This document shows, in pieces, positions 7,683 through 14,684 of a stretch of DNA of 22,199 nt (position 1 is its first letter; every line of letters begins with the position of its first letter). Where the stretch lies: NCBI GenBank assembly GCA_964481885.1, contig CAYZUS010000036.1:1-22199 (forward strand), read 5' to 3'. Position numbers and translations under genes: made by a program. The stretch is from Fen731 sp964481885. Its GTDB lineage: Bacteria; Actinomycetota; Humimicrobiia; Humimicrobiales; Humimicrobiaceae. The notes below the pieces were generated by a model that saw only the letters and a program-made list of their open reading frames with translations, had not been told where the DNA came from and searched no databases.

Positions 7683-7743
7683 ATTTTTACATAGCCGGGT
7701 GCTGCTTCTTTGGTGCAATTCAAAAATATATTCACAGATTTTT

Positions 7744-8982
7744 TTACTGCCCGGGTTCTTTCAAAAGTTTCGGGGGCGCAACCATTACAGACTCTTTAAG
7801 CCAGAGAATCAGAAAAACGCACACAACCATAAGTCCCGTAAGTACAAGCAGTGACGGCCTGAATGAACCGTCTTTTCCCTTTAGTGCTTCCATCCCATAG
7901 ATAAAGACTACAGATGCCTGGCCCGCCAGATTTAAAAGGCCGTTTGAGGTTCCTTCCGGTGCAGGGTGAGTAATCTCCGCAACATACTGATATCCTACCG
8001 GAGCAAGGCTTATCAGAAAAAATCCCAGGAAAAACATTGAAACCATCGTGAGCCAGTACTGGTTTGCAAAAATAACTCCTACCATCCCCGGAACAGCAAG
8101 CGCCATTCCAAGAAGCATAAATATCTTGCGCTTGTGAAGCCTGTCTGAAAAAACAGGCAGTACAATTGCCCCTGCTATTCCGCCAAAAAGCAAAAGGCCG
8201 CCAAGATTTCCAGCCTGGGAAATTGAAAAGCCTCTTGACCTGACTATACTTTCAATCCATGTGGAAATTCCGTTAAATATCCCCATTCCAACAAGGAACA
8301 ATACAAGCATTATCCATACATCTTTCATCTTTAGCATGCTTTTTAATCCGTCAAGCATAAGTGCTCGCGCTTCCATTCCGGGCAGACAGGGCGGCGTTGG
8401 CGGTGCCTCTCTGGTAAAAATAACAAATATAATCGCGCTGAATGCGGCAATTCCTCCATATATCAGAAGCATGTTAGCCATGCCGAATCGAAGAAAAAGA
8501 ACAGGTGAAAGAACCTGGCCTATGGCTATTCCAAGAAAATTAGCAACAAGCGCAAGCCCTGAGGCTGTTGCGCGCTCCTGTATTGGAAACCATTTGGCCG
8601 CTACGGTGCTTATCGAATTCATCATAAAAGGCTGCGACAGGGCAAGAGCTATTGTTGTGATTAAAACAATTGTATAATTGGCTGCAAAAACACCTCTCAG
8701 CAATCCAAAAACAGCCATTATTGCTACCCCGATGCTTACAGATTTCCTGTAGCCCATTGTATCTATCATCCAGGAAATCGGTATTGATAAGGGAACATAA
8801 ACTATCATGAAAATCATGGCCAGAAGCCCTATCCTTAAATCGGATACACCATAGAATTGGGCCGCTGGGCCCGTTATCGGTGCAAAACATATCCATAAAA
8901 TCTGTATTGCAATATTTACGAGCATGAAGACTGCAAGTATGGTCCATCGGTATGGGTAAACTTTAAAACTCTTGTCGGCCAT
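7744..8982 (-). CDS. Major facilitator superfamily transporter, FLVCR-like
   Basis: This 412-residue inner-membrane carrier has about 12 transmembrane helices. The opening (YPYRWTILAVFMLVNIAIQILW), the loop DTMGYRKSV, and the conserved AAKWFPIQERATASGLA resemble the FLVCR/DIRC2-like branch of MFS. That branch includes heme and choline-type solute carriers in animals; bacterial members have no settled substrate. A frame extending to 9096 is open, but I choose ATG 8982. An AAGGAG ribosome binding site lies 10 bases upstream and the protein then starts directly before the first helix, as is usual. Bases beyond that encode an implausible Trp/Cys-rich tail. It stands alone between a 19-bp stem-loop and a divergent ABC-F gene. 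The transport direction is not visible. Confidence 0.88.
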   Translation of the reverse strand: MADKSFKVYPYRWTILAVFMLVNIAIQILWICFAPITGPAAQFYGVSDLRIGLLAMIFMIVYVPLSIPISWMIDTMGYRKSVSIGVAIMAVFGLLRGVFAANYTIVLITTIALALSQPFMMNSISTVAAKWFPIQERATASGLALVANFLGIAIGQVLSPVLFLRFGMANMLLIYGGIAAFSAIIFVIFTREAPPTPPCLPGMEARALMLDGLKSMLKMKDVWIMLVLFLVGMGIFNGISTWIESIVRSRGFSISQAGNLGGLLLFGGIAGAIVLPVFSDRLHKRKIFMLLGMALAVPGMVGVIFANQYWLTMVSMFFLGFFLISLAPVGYQYVAEITHPAPEGTSNGLLNLAGQASVVFIYGMEALKGKDGSFRPSLLVLTGLMVVCVFLILWLKESVMVAPPKLLKEPGQ

Positions 8983-9166
8983 ATAAGAAGAACTCCTTAT
9001 CCTTAAAATTTTAACAATCATAGATTCTCTTTGATTGTTTGTCAAAACATATCCCCACCCAAGACATTTGGGCCACATTTTTAAATAAGGCAGCAAATGG
9101 GCTTTCAGCTACTATTTTAGATGAAATAAGAGGGACATATCAGCAGAGTTTTTGAAAATTGGTGGG

Positions 9167-9211
9167 GGTAACCAAAGTTTTGGAACGTGTTTTACAGGTT
9201 CCGCAATTACC
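9167..9211. repeat. Nested inverted repeat (possible structured RNA)
   Basis: An outer GGTAA/TTACC pair (9167-9171 and 9207-9211) encloses GGAACGTG/CAGGTTCC (9182-9189 and 9195-9202, one mismatch) around a TTTTA loop. It lies about 230 bp upstream of uup and about 190 bp upstream of the MFS start, and matches no riboswitch I recognise. Confidence 0.4.
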
Positions 9212-9380
9212 GAGATTTCAAATAATAATATTACACACAGGCAGATTTTATACGGAGATATGGTATAGTAGCAGTAACAGCAATATAAATCAGAATGAAT
9301 AATTTGCAAAAAAAGGATAGTTAAATTAAAAAAATGTTTGTTAATTTGAATTTTAATCAGCTAACGCAATTTTTCATTTA

Positions 9381-9408
9381 TTGCACGATTATATCGAAAT
9401 CATAATAT
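9381..9408 (+). promoter_or_regulatory. Predicted promoter of the ABC-F gene
   Basis: TTGCAC (9381-9386) and TAATAT (9403-9408) with a 16-bp spacer lie about 30 bp upstream of the uup start codon. This would give a very short leader without room for a long attenuator. Confidence 0.45.
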
Positions 9409-9437
9409 AGAAAACATTAAAAGTAAGGGCAGACAGC

Positions 9438-11324
9438 ATGAATATTCTTTCAATGGAAAATGTAACAAAAGGATTTACTGAAAGGATTTTATTTGAAAAT
9501 GTTTCGTTTGGTATTAATGATAACGACAAAATAGGCGTAGTCGGAATTAACGGAACCGGAAAATCCACATTTTTAAAATTGGTCAGCGGAAGCCTGGAGC
9601 CTGATTCGGGAAAGATAGTCCGCTCTTCGGGCCTAGCTGTGCAATGCCTTTCACAGACTCCGGAATTCGATGAAAGCGCCAGTGTAATTGAAGCAATATT
9701 ACGCGGTGAACATCCAATGATGAAAATAATCAGCTCATACGAAACTGTGGCACACCTGCTTTCAGAAAGTCCGGATGATGAAAACCTCCAGGAAAAACTT
9801 GCAGAGCTTTCTGCTAAAATGGATCAGTCGGATGCATGGAAAGTTGAATCACAGGCAAAAAGTATTTTAAACAAACTGGGGATATTCGATGTAACAGTAA
9901 AGATAAAAAACCTGTCCGGCGGCCAGAAAAAACGTATTGCCCTTGCAGAAGCGTTAATACACCCGGCCGACTTGCTGATACTGGATGAACCGACAAATCA
10001 TATTGACCTTGCAACCATTAAATGGCTTGAAGAGTATTTAGGTCAGCTCAGGAGTGCCCTTATGCTTGTTACACATGACCGTTATTTTCTTAACAGGGTC
10101 GTTAACAGAATTATCGAAATAGACAAGGGCAAGCTTTATTGCTATGACGGCAATTTTGAATATTTCCTGGAAAAGAAAACGCTCAGGGAAGAAGCTCAGG
10201 GTCAGATCGAAGAAAAACGCAGGCGTTTATATATAAATGAGCTGGCGTGGATAAGGCACGGTGCAAAAGCTCGTACTACAAAGCAGAAAGCAAGGATAGG
10301 CCGATTTGAGGACATAAAGGCGGCAAAGACAGAAACAGCCAAAACTGTACTTGAAATTCCGGTTGCCTACAGGCGGCTCGGTAAAAAAGTGCTTGAGTTT
10401 GAGAATGTGTCCAAATCATTTGACGGTAAAAATGTCATTAAAAACTTCAGTATTATTATAAGCCCGGGAGACAGGATAGGCCTTGTCGGACCAAATGGTT
10501 CAGGCAAAACTGTGCTCTTAAACCTTGCAGCAGGACTCATGTCGCCCCAGTCAGGAACGATCAGTACCGGCGAAACAGTAAGTATTGCTTATTACCGCCA
10601 GAATAATGAGGACATGGATACTTCTGCCCGAATGATAGACTTTATAAAACAAACAGCGGAAATTGTTGAAACAAGCAATGGTACAACAATATCGGCGGGC
10701 CAGATGCTCGAGAGGCTGCTGTTTGATGCGAGACAGCAATATAGCCTTATCAAAAACCTTTCCGGCGGGGAAAGGCGTAGACTCATGCTTGCAAAGGTCC
10801 TTATGGAAAAACCTAACGTGCTTCTGCTCGATGAGCCAACCAACGACCTTGATATCCAAACACTGGAAGTACTTGAGGAGTATCTTGAATCTTTCCGGGG
10901 AGTCGTAATTGTTGCATCTCATGACAGATATTTTCTTGACAAGACCACCGACAAGCTGCTGGCAATAAAAAGCGGCGGTATCATCCAGCCCTTTAATGAT
11001 GTCGATACTTATTTGCAAAGTGTTACAGTTGAAGGAGAAAAGGCAAAACCCCTTGTCAAAACTACAAAACTTTCAGACACGGATTTAAAAAAGGCCAAAT
11101 TTACTTTTGCAGAGAGCAGGGAGTTTGCGGCAATAGACAGCGATATAGGAAAACTGGAGGCAGGAATAGCAGGACTTTCTGAAGAAATGAAGAATTGCTG
11201 GTCAGATTATGTAAGGATGCGAGAGCTGACAGCAAAGCAAAAGACCCTCCAGACCAAACTGGCAGAAAAAATGGAAAGATGGGTGTACCTTCACGAGATT
11301 TCCGATCAAATCAAAAACAAATAA
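9438..11324 (+). CDS. uup: ABC-F family ATPase, Uup-type
   Basis: This 628-residue soluble protein has twin ABC cassettes and no membrane domain. Cassette 1 has Walker A GINGTGKST (36-44), LSGGQ (159-163) and Walker B ILDEPTNHID. The linker contains ELAWIRHGAKARTTKQKAR (268-286), the hallmark of Uup. Cassette 2 has GPNGSGKTV (351-359), LSGGE (441-445) and LLLDEPTNDLD. The C-terminal charged region (about 545-625) resembles the Uup coiled-coil DNA- or ribosome-binding domain. ABC-F proteins act on the ribosome as translation factors; Uup is also linked to precise excision of transposons and to ribosome assembly. Antibiotic-resistance ABC-F is an alternative, but the linker and C-terminal domain favour Uup. 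An AAGGG ribosome binding site precedes the ATG. Its stop lies 11 bp from the convergent c-di-GMP gene. Confidence 0.9.
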   Translation: MNILSMENVTKGFTERILFENVSFGINDNDKIGVVGINGTGKSTFLKLVSGSLEPDSGKIVRSSGLAVQCLSQTPEFDESASVIEAILRGEHPMMKIISSYETVAHLLSESPDDENLQEKLAELSAKMDQSDAWKVESQAKSILNKLGIFDVTVKIKNLSGGQKKRIALAEALIHPADLLILDEPTNHIDLATIKWLEEYLGQLRSALMLVTHDRYFLNRVVNRIIEIDKGKLYCYDGNFEYFLEKKTLREEAQGQIEEKRRRLYINELAWIRHGAKARTTKQKARIGRFEDIKAAKTETAKTVLEIPVAYRRLGKKVLEFENVSKSFDGKNVIKNFSIIISPGDRIGLVGPNGSGKTVLLNLAAGLMSPQSGTISTGETVSIAYYRQNNEDMDTSARMIDFIKQTAEIVETSNGTTISAGQMLERLLFDARQQYSLIKNLSGGERRRLMLAKVLMEKPNVLLLDEPTNDLDIQTLEVLEEYLESFRGVVIVASHDRYFLDKTTDKLLAIKSGGIIQPFNDVDTYLQSVTVEGEKAKPLVKTTKLSDTDLKKAKFTFAESREFAAIDSDIGKLEAGIAGLSEEMKNCWSDYVRMRELTAKQKTLQTKLAEKMERWVYLHEISDQIKNK

Positions 11325-11335
11325 AGAGGATATAT

Positions 11336-13725
11336 TTAAATCTTTTGCCTGTACGGAAGTTTCTCCCCTTCACTTTTAGAATGAGACTTTTTCCTGGATT
11401 TAATTTCACTGATTAAATCCGGTCCGGGTTTGGCATAATAAAACCCCTGGCCATACTCTATTCCAAATGATTTTATCAGCTTTTCGATTTCAGGGCCTTC
11501 AATCCATTCTGCCACTATCTCTTTTCCAAGCAAGTTTGCCATAAGTTTTACAGACTTAATCATTGCAGACGAAGAAGAATCATCCATGACCTGTTTTACT
11601 ATTTTCCCGTCTATTTTAAAAATATCCACAGGCAGCTCCCTTAGAACATTAAAAGACATAAACCCTGAACCAAAATCATCTATTGCAAACCGGCAGCCCA
11701 GCTTTTTGATTTTGTAAATCCATTCTTTTGTCTGGGAAATATCATTTAACATGGACGATTCTGTTATTTCAAAACCGAACTGTTCAGGCTGAGATTTGCT
11801 TTCCAGTACACAATTCTTAATAAAATTCAAAAGTGTTCTGTCAGAAAAACATTTGGCTGAGAGATTTGTAAAAATGCATTTCCCCTTGTTTTTTTTCAAA
11901 GTCTTTGTAACTTCTGAAAGGACAAGCCTGGTAAGTTCTCCTATCAGGCCATACCTTTCCATTACAGGTATAAATACTCCCGGATCTATGCCGGGGGCGA
12001 TGTCATCACTTAACCTTGCAAGAGCTTCATAATAGACAATTTCATTTGTCGATAACTTTACAATAGGCTGATAGTGTACTGTAAACAGCTTGTTTCTCAA
12101 TGCTTTTTTAAGCCTTAAAATAAGATCGCTTGTTGNNNNNNNNNNNNNNNNNNNNNNNNNNNNNNNNNNNNNNNNNNNNNNNNNNNNNNNNNNNNNNNNN
12201 NNNNNNNNNNNNNNNNNNNNNNNNNNNNNNNNNNNGTAAACAGCTTGTTTCTCAATGCTTTTTTAAGCCTTAAAATAAGATCGCTTGTTGTACTGTAGCT
12301 GAATTCCCTTTCAAGAATAAAAACCTGGTCCTTGCCACTCTCTTTAGCCTGATACATTGCCCGGTCAGCCCTGGCGAGTATCTCATTTACTGACTCATCC
12401 GCTTCAACTTCAACAAGCCCCATGCTTGCGCTGAATTTAAAATTCTCAGTATCAATATCTATATCAAAATCGTTAATACATGTTCTCAGGCGCTCAGCAA
12501 TATTTGCTGCTTTGGCAGCATCGTCCTGCTCAATAAGCACCATAAATTCATCTCCACCAAAGCGGGCCAAAACATCTTCGCTGCGAAGATGTTTTTGAAT
12601 ATGGTCACTTAAACCAATCAGTACCTTATCACCAAAATTATGTCCAAAATGATCATTTATCATCTTGAAATTATCCAGGTCAAATAATATAAGAAAACTT
12701 TTAAGTCCTTTTTTGGCTTTTGTAATTGCTTTTAAAAGTATTCCCTCCATGTAAGGCCTGTTATGTATCCCAGTTAATTCATCATGGTTGGCAATATGAC
12801 TTATTCTGGATTCATGAGTGTTAATTATCTTGTTGATGATGACAGTAAAAACCGCCATACTTATAATAATTGCAATGGATATCAGCACCATTATGTAATT
12901 AAAGTTTCTCTCCCCGGTCCTGTGTATGCTTCGGAGCATTTCACTTTGAATTAAAAATGCAGGTTCTTCGTTTATATCATCAACCAAGAGATAGCCGGTA
13001 TCATTGTTTGCATTAAAAGTTTTGATAAAAACATTTTGATCCGCTTCAAAGTTTGAGATGATATCGTAAATATTTCTTTCAATACTCTGATCGGGCCTAA
13101 GGTAAATTATCCCCGCATCACCGCCGGAAATTTCCCTGATTTTCTCAATAATACTCTCATCTATATAAAACCCCAGAACCGCTGATCCGGCCGCCGGCCC
13201 TGCTCCATCAGTTTTTAATATCGGATTTGAAACAAGCATAACAGGTCCAGATTTTAAATTGAGTACACCGCTTTTACTGTCTGCGATATTTTTAAATTTA
13301 AATAAGCTGCTTTCAGGCTCCAAGTATGCGAGCATTTCATCAGGGAATGGCATCTCTTTACCTATTTTTAAATCATAATACTCTTTGAATACTATTTTTT
13401 GCTTGTTGTCAGTAAAAATAAGGAAATTTAATTCAAGATTTGCAAATACACTTTCATGGGCGGCATCACTTAAAAAACCAGGGTTTTCCCCGCTTACAAA
13501 TGCATAGGTATCATCCCATTCTGAATAGTCCCTTGCAGTCGTGTTTAGATTATCCTGCATATTATCAAGTATTTCAGATATGCGAAGCATGTTTTTTTCG
13601 GATTCCTGCTTTTGAAGCAGTTCGAAGTTTTTAAGCAGCACGAACCTCATGATTGCATACAATGAAGAAATTAAAACAAAAAACAGCGCTACCGTTATGA
13701 TTACTGTTTTCTTTTTTATATTCAT
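11336..13725 (-). CDS. CHASE4-GGDEF-EAL c-di-GMP enzyme, artificially split by an assembly gap
   Basis: Removing the 100 Ns plus one copy of the flanking 55-bp repeat (155 bp) joins two frames exactly, giving 744 residues. Domains are: a transmembrane helix (7-29); a CHASE4 extracytoplasmic sensor (about 35-270, WDDTY at 70-74); a second helix (277-299); GGDEF (about 305-470, motif at 390-394, RxxD site RSED at 381-384); and EAL (about 495-735). EAL active-site features are present: EAL 515-517, FTNLS, FEITES, IDDFGSG, IFKIDG and AEWIE in place of the usual AEGVE. The protein is therefore a membrane-bound sensor that may make or degrade c-di-GMP. The apparent EAL-only start at 12100 is a TTG (Leu) codon inside the domain linker, not a gene start. 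No strong ribosome binding site precedes ATG 13725. Confidence 0.92.
12081..12135. repeat. 55-bp copy left of the gap (contig-end overlap)
   Basis: These bases are identical over 55 nt to 12236-12290. The repeat lies inside the GGDEF-EAL linker coding region. A 55-nt exact overlap equals a common de Bruijn k-mer size, so this is best read as two contig ends that should have been merged, not a biological repeat. Confidence 0.9.
12136..12235. other. Assembly gap of exactly 100 N
   Basis: One hundred ambiguous bases, the conventional placeholder for a gap of unknown size. Flanking identical 55-mers and restoration of a single reading frame show that no sequence is missing. Confidence 0.97.
12236..12290. 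repeat. 55-bp copy right of the gap (contig-end overlap)
   Basis: Second copy of the contig-end overlap, identical to 12081-12135. Confidence 0.9.
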
Positions 13726-13794
13726 AATGAAATATAAAACTTTAGAGATTAAATATTTTAATTAATTATCGGAAGAATATGATGTATTGAGAAG

Positions 13795-13864
13795 TTTTTT
13801 TTTATTTATTTTATTTTTTTTATTTCTTTAATTTTTTACTTGTTTTATTTATTTATTTTTTTAC
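13795..13864. other. 70-bp T-rich tract upstream of the marR promoter
   Basis: The plus strand is almost entirely T with scattered A and only a few C or G. It directly abuts the TTGACA box of the marR promoter, so it may act as an UP element, or be bent or easily melted DNA. It is also in the divergent leader of the CHASE4-GGDEF-EAL gene. Confidence 0.55.
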
Positions 13865-13892
13865 TTGACAAAAAAATAATATTAGTTAGAAT
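13865..13892 (+). promoter_or_regulatory. Strong predicted promoter of marR
   Basis: A perfect TTGACA (13865-13870) is followed after 16 bp by TAGAAT (13887-13892). Transcription would begin near 13899, giving a leader of about 100 nt ending in a strong AAAGGAGGG ribosome binding site (about 13982-13990). Confidence 0.7.
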
Positions 13893-13900
13893 TCAAACTA
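13883..13900. promoter_or_regulatory. MarR-type operator over the -10 box
   Basis: TAGTT-A-GAATTC-A-AACTA is an 18-bp near-perfect palindrome, with 16 of 18 positions symmetric. It covers the -10 box and the expected transcription start of marR. A second inverted repeat, TAGAT/ATCTA (13902-13906 and 13911-13915), follows directly. MarR dimers usually bind 16-20-bp palindromes in their own promoters, so autorepression is likely. Confidence 0.6.
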
Positions 13901-13995
13901 TTAGATTTCTATCTATTAGAATTTTTAATTTTAAGCCGTTCAGATTTCCAGACAGGCGTTAATCAGCAGATTTCTTAATTTAAAGGAGGGTTTTT

Positions 13996-14442
13996 ATGGA
14001 TGACAAAGACAGGTATTTTGAACTGGTAATGAAGATTCTTAATGTTTCTTCCCTTTTAAAAAACAAGCTGATGGACACTATTATTGATGATGTCAAAAAA
14101 TACGGGATTAAGAAATCAGAGTTTTTAGTGCTTTTTAACCTTTACCATAAGGGTCTTAAAAATATGAGCAGCATTAAAAAACTTGTTGATATCGAGATGG
14201 GAAGCCTGACATCAGTAGTTGATAACCTTATAGAAAAGGAACTTGTAAAAAGGATATCCGATGAGTCAGACCGCAGGAAGATAAACATTTCCCTTACCAT
14301 AAAAGGGGCAGAGCTGCTCAAAAGCGTAAAAAAAGACATAGATTCTAAGATAGTTAAGAAAATACAGGCTCTGTCAGATGAAGATTTTGACCTTTTTGTA
14401 AGAACCATTGATAGTCTTAGCGAGCTCGCCGGAAAACTTTAA
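13996..14442 (+). CDS. MarR-family transcriptional regulator
   Basis: This 148-residue winged-helix regulator shows the MarR layout. An N-terminal dimerisation helix leads to a recognition region (SSIKKLVDIEMGSLTSVVDN) and a wing (SDESDRRKINISLTIKG, about residues 94-110). Long C-terminal helices complete the dimer. MarR proteins repress efflux or detoxification genes until a phenolic or other small ligand binds. The ATG has a strong AAAGGAGGG site. Next on the same strand, 242 bp away, is a 14-helix drug-efflux pump, the classic partner. An operator palindrome covers its own promoter. The ligand is unknown. Confidence 0.92.
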   Translation: MDDKDRYFELVMKILNVSSLLKNKLMDTIIDDVKKYGIKKSEFLVLFNLYHKGLKNMSSIKKLVDIEMGSLTSVVDNLIEKELVKRISDESDRRKINISLTIKGAELLKSVKKDIDSKIVKKIQALSDEDFDLFVRTIDSLSELAGKL

Positions 14443-14547
14443 TATTTTGTTGTGGATATGTTGGAAATTAATTTATTTATATGGAGATGCCGGGGATTAG
14501 TAATTTTTTTATTTTAAAGTGTTCCTGCCGGAAAACTTGAATTATAT

Positions 14548-14625
14548 ATTTTTATGTTTAAGAGTATCAAAAAATTTTCATTATCAATTTTTTAGTTTAA
14601 GAGCACCAAAAAGTTTTAATTGTTT
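14548..14625 (+). repeat. Two tandem 39-bp imperfect repeats upstream of the efflux gene
   Basis: Units at 14548-14586 and 14587-14625 share a GTTTAAGAG core and the following (T/C)A(T/C)CAAAAA. Of the 29 bases beginning at GTTTAAGAG, 24 match. The spacing is close to four helical turns, so the units could be repeated regulator sites, or a recent slippage duplication. No clean -35/-10 pair for the efflux gene is evident here. Confidence 0.6.
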
Positions 14626-14640
14626 TATTTTATAAAAATC

Positions 14641-14661
14641 CATACGAGAAAGAATCGTATG
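14641..14661 (+). promoter_or_regulatory. Leader hairpin just before the efflux gene ribosome binding site
   Basis: CATACGA (14641-14647) and TCGTATG (14655-14661) form a perfect 7-bp stem with a 7-nt loop, about 10 bp upstream of the AAGGAG site (14671-14676). It may be an mRNA hairpin affecting translation or stability, or an operator. Confidence 0.45.
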
Positions 14662-14684
14662 CAGCAGAAAAAGGAGTAGATTAA

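Larger units (their letters stand above)
8983..9437. other. 455-bp divergent intergenic region between MFS and ABC-F genes
   Basis: The region drives the MFS gene on the minus strand and uup on the plus strand. It holds a nested hairpin at 9167-9211 and a plus-strand promoter near 9381, both listed separately. A 65-codon minus-strand frame at 9112-9309 is Cys/Tyr-rich with no ribosome binding site and is not credible. I see no transposase remnant that can be named. Confidence 0.45.

Noticed and set aside
8983..9096. 38-residue N-terminal extension of the FLVCR-like carrier
   Set aside because: ATG 8982 has AAGGAG 10 bases upstream and starts directly before the first helix; the extension is not like a transporter N-terminus.
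9112..9309. 65-codon minus-strand frame between MFS and ABC-F genes
   Set aside because: Cys/Tyr-rich, no ribosome binding site, no recognisable motif; better explained as non-coding spacer with a hairpin.
11336..12100. Separate EAL-only gene of 254 residues
   Set aside because: Its apparent start is a TTG leucine codon in the GGDEF-EAL linker; collapsing the assembly gap restores a single upstream frame.
12081..12290. Biological 55-bp direct repeat or insertion target duplication
   Set aside because: Exact identity, flanking 100 N and frame restoration point to contig overlap.
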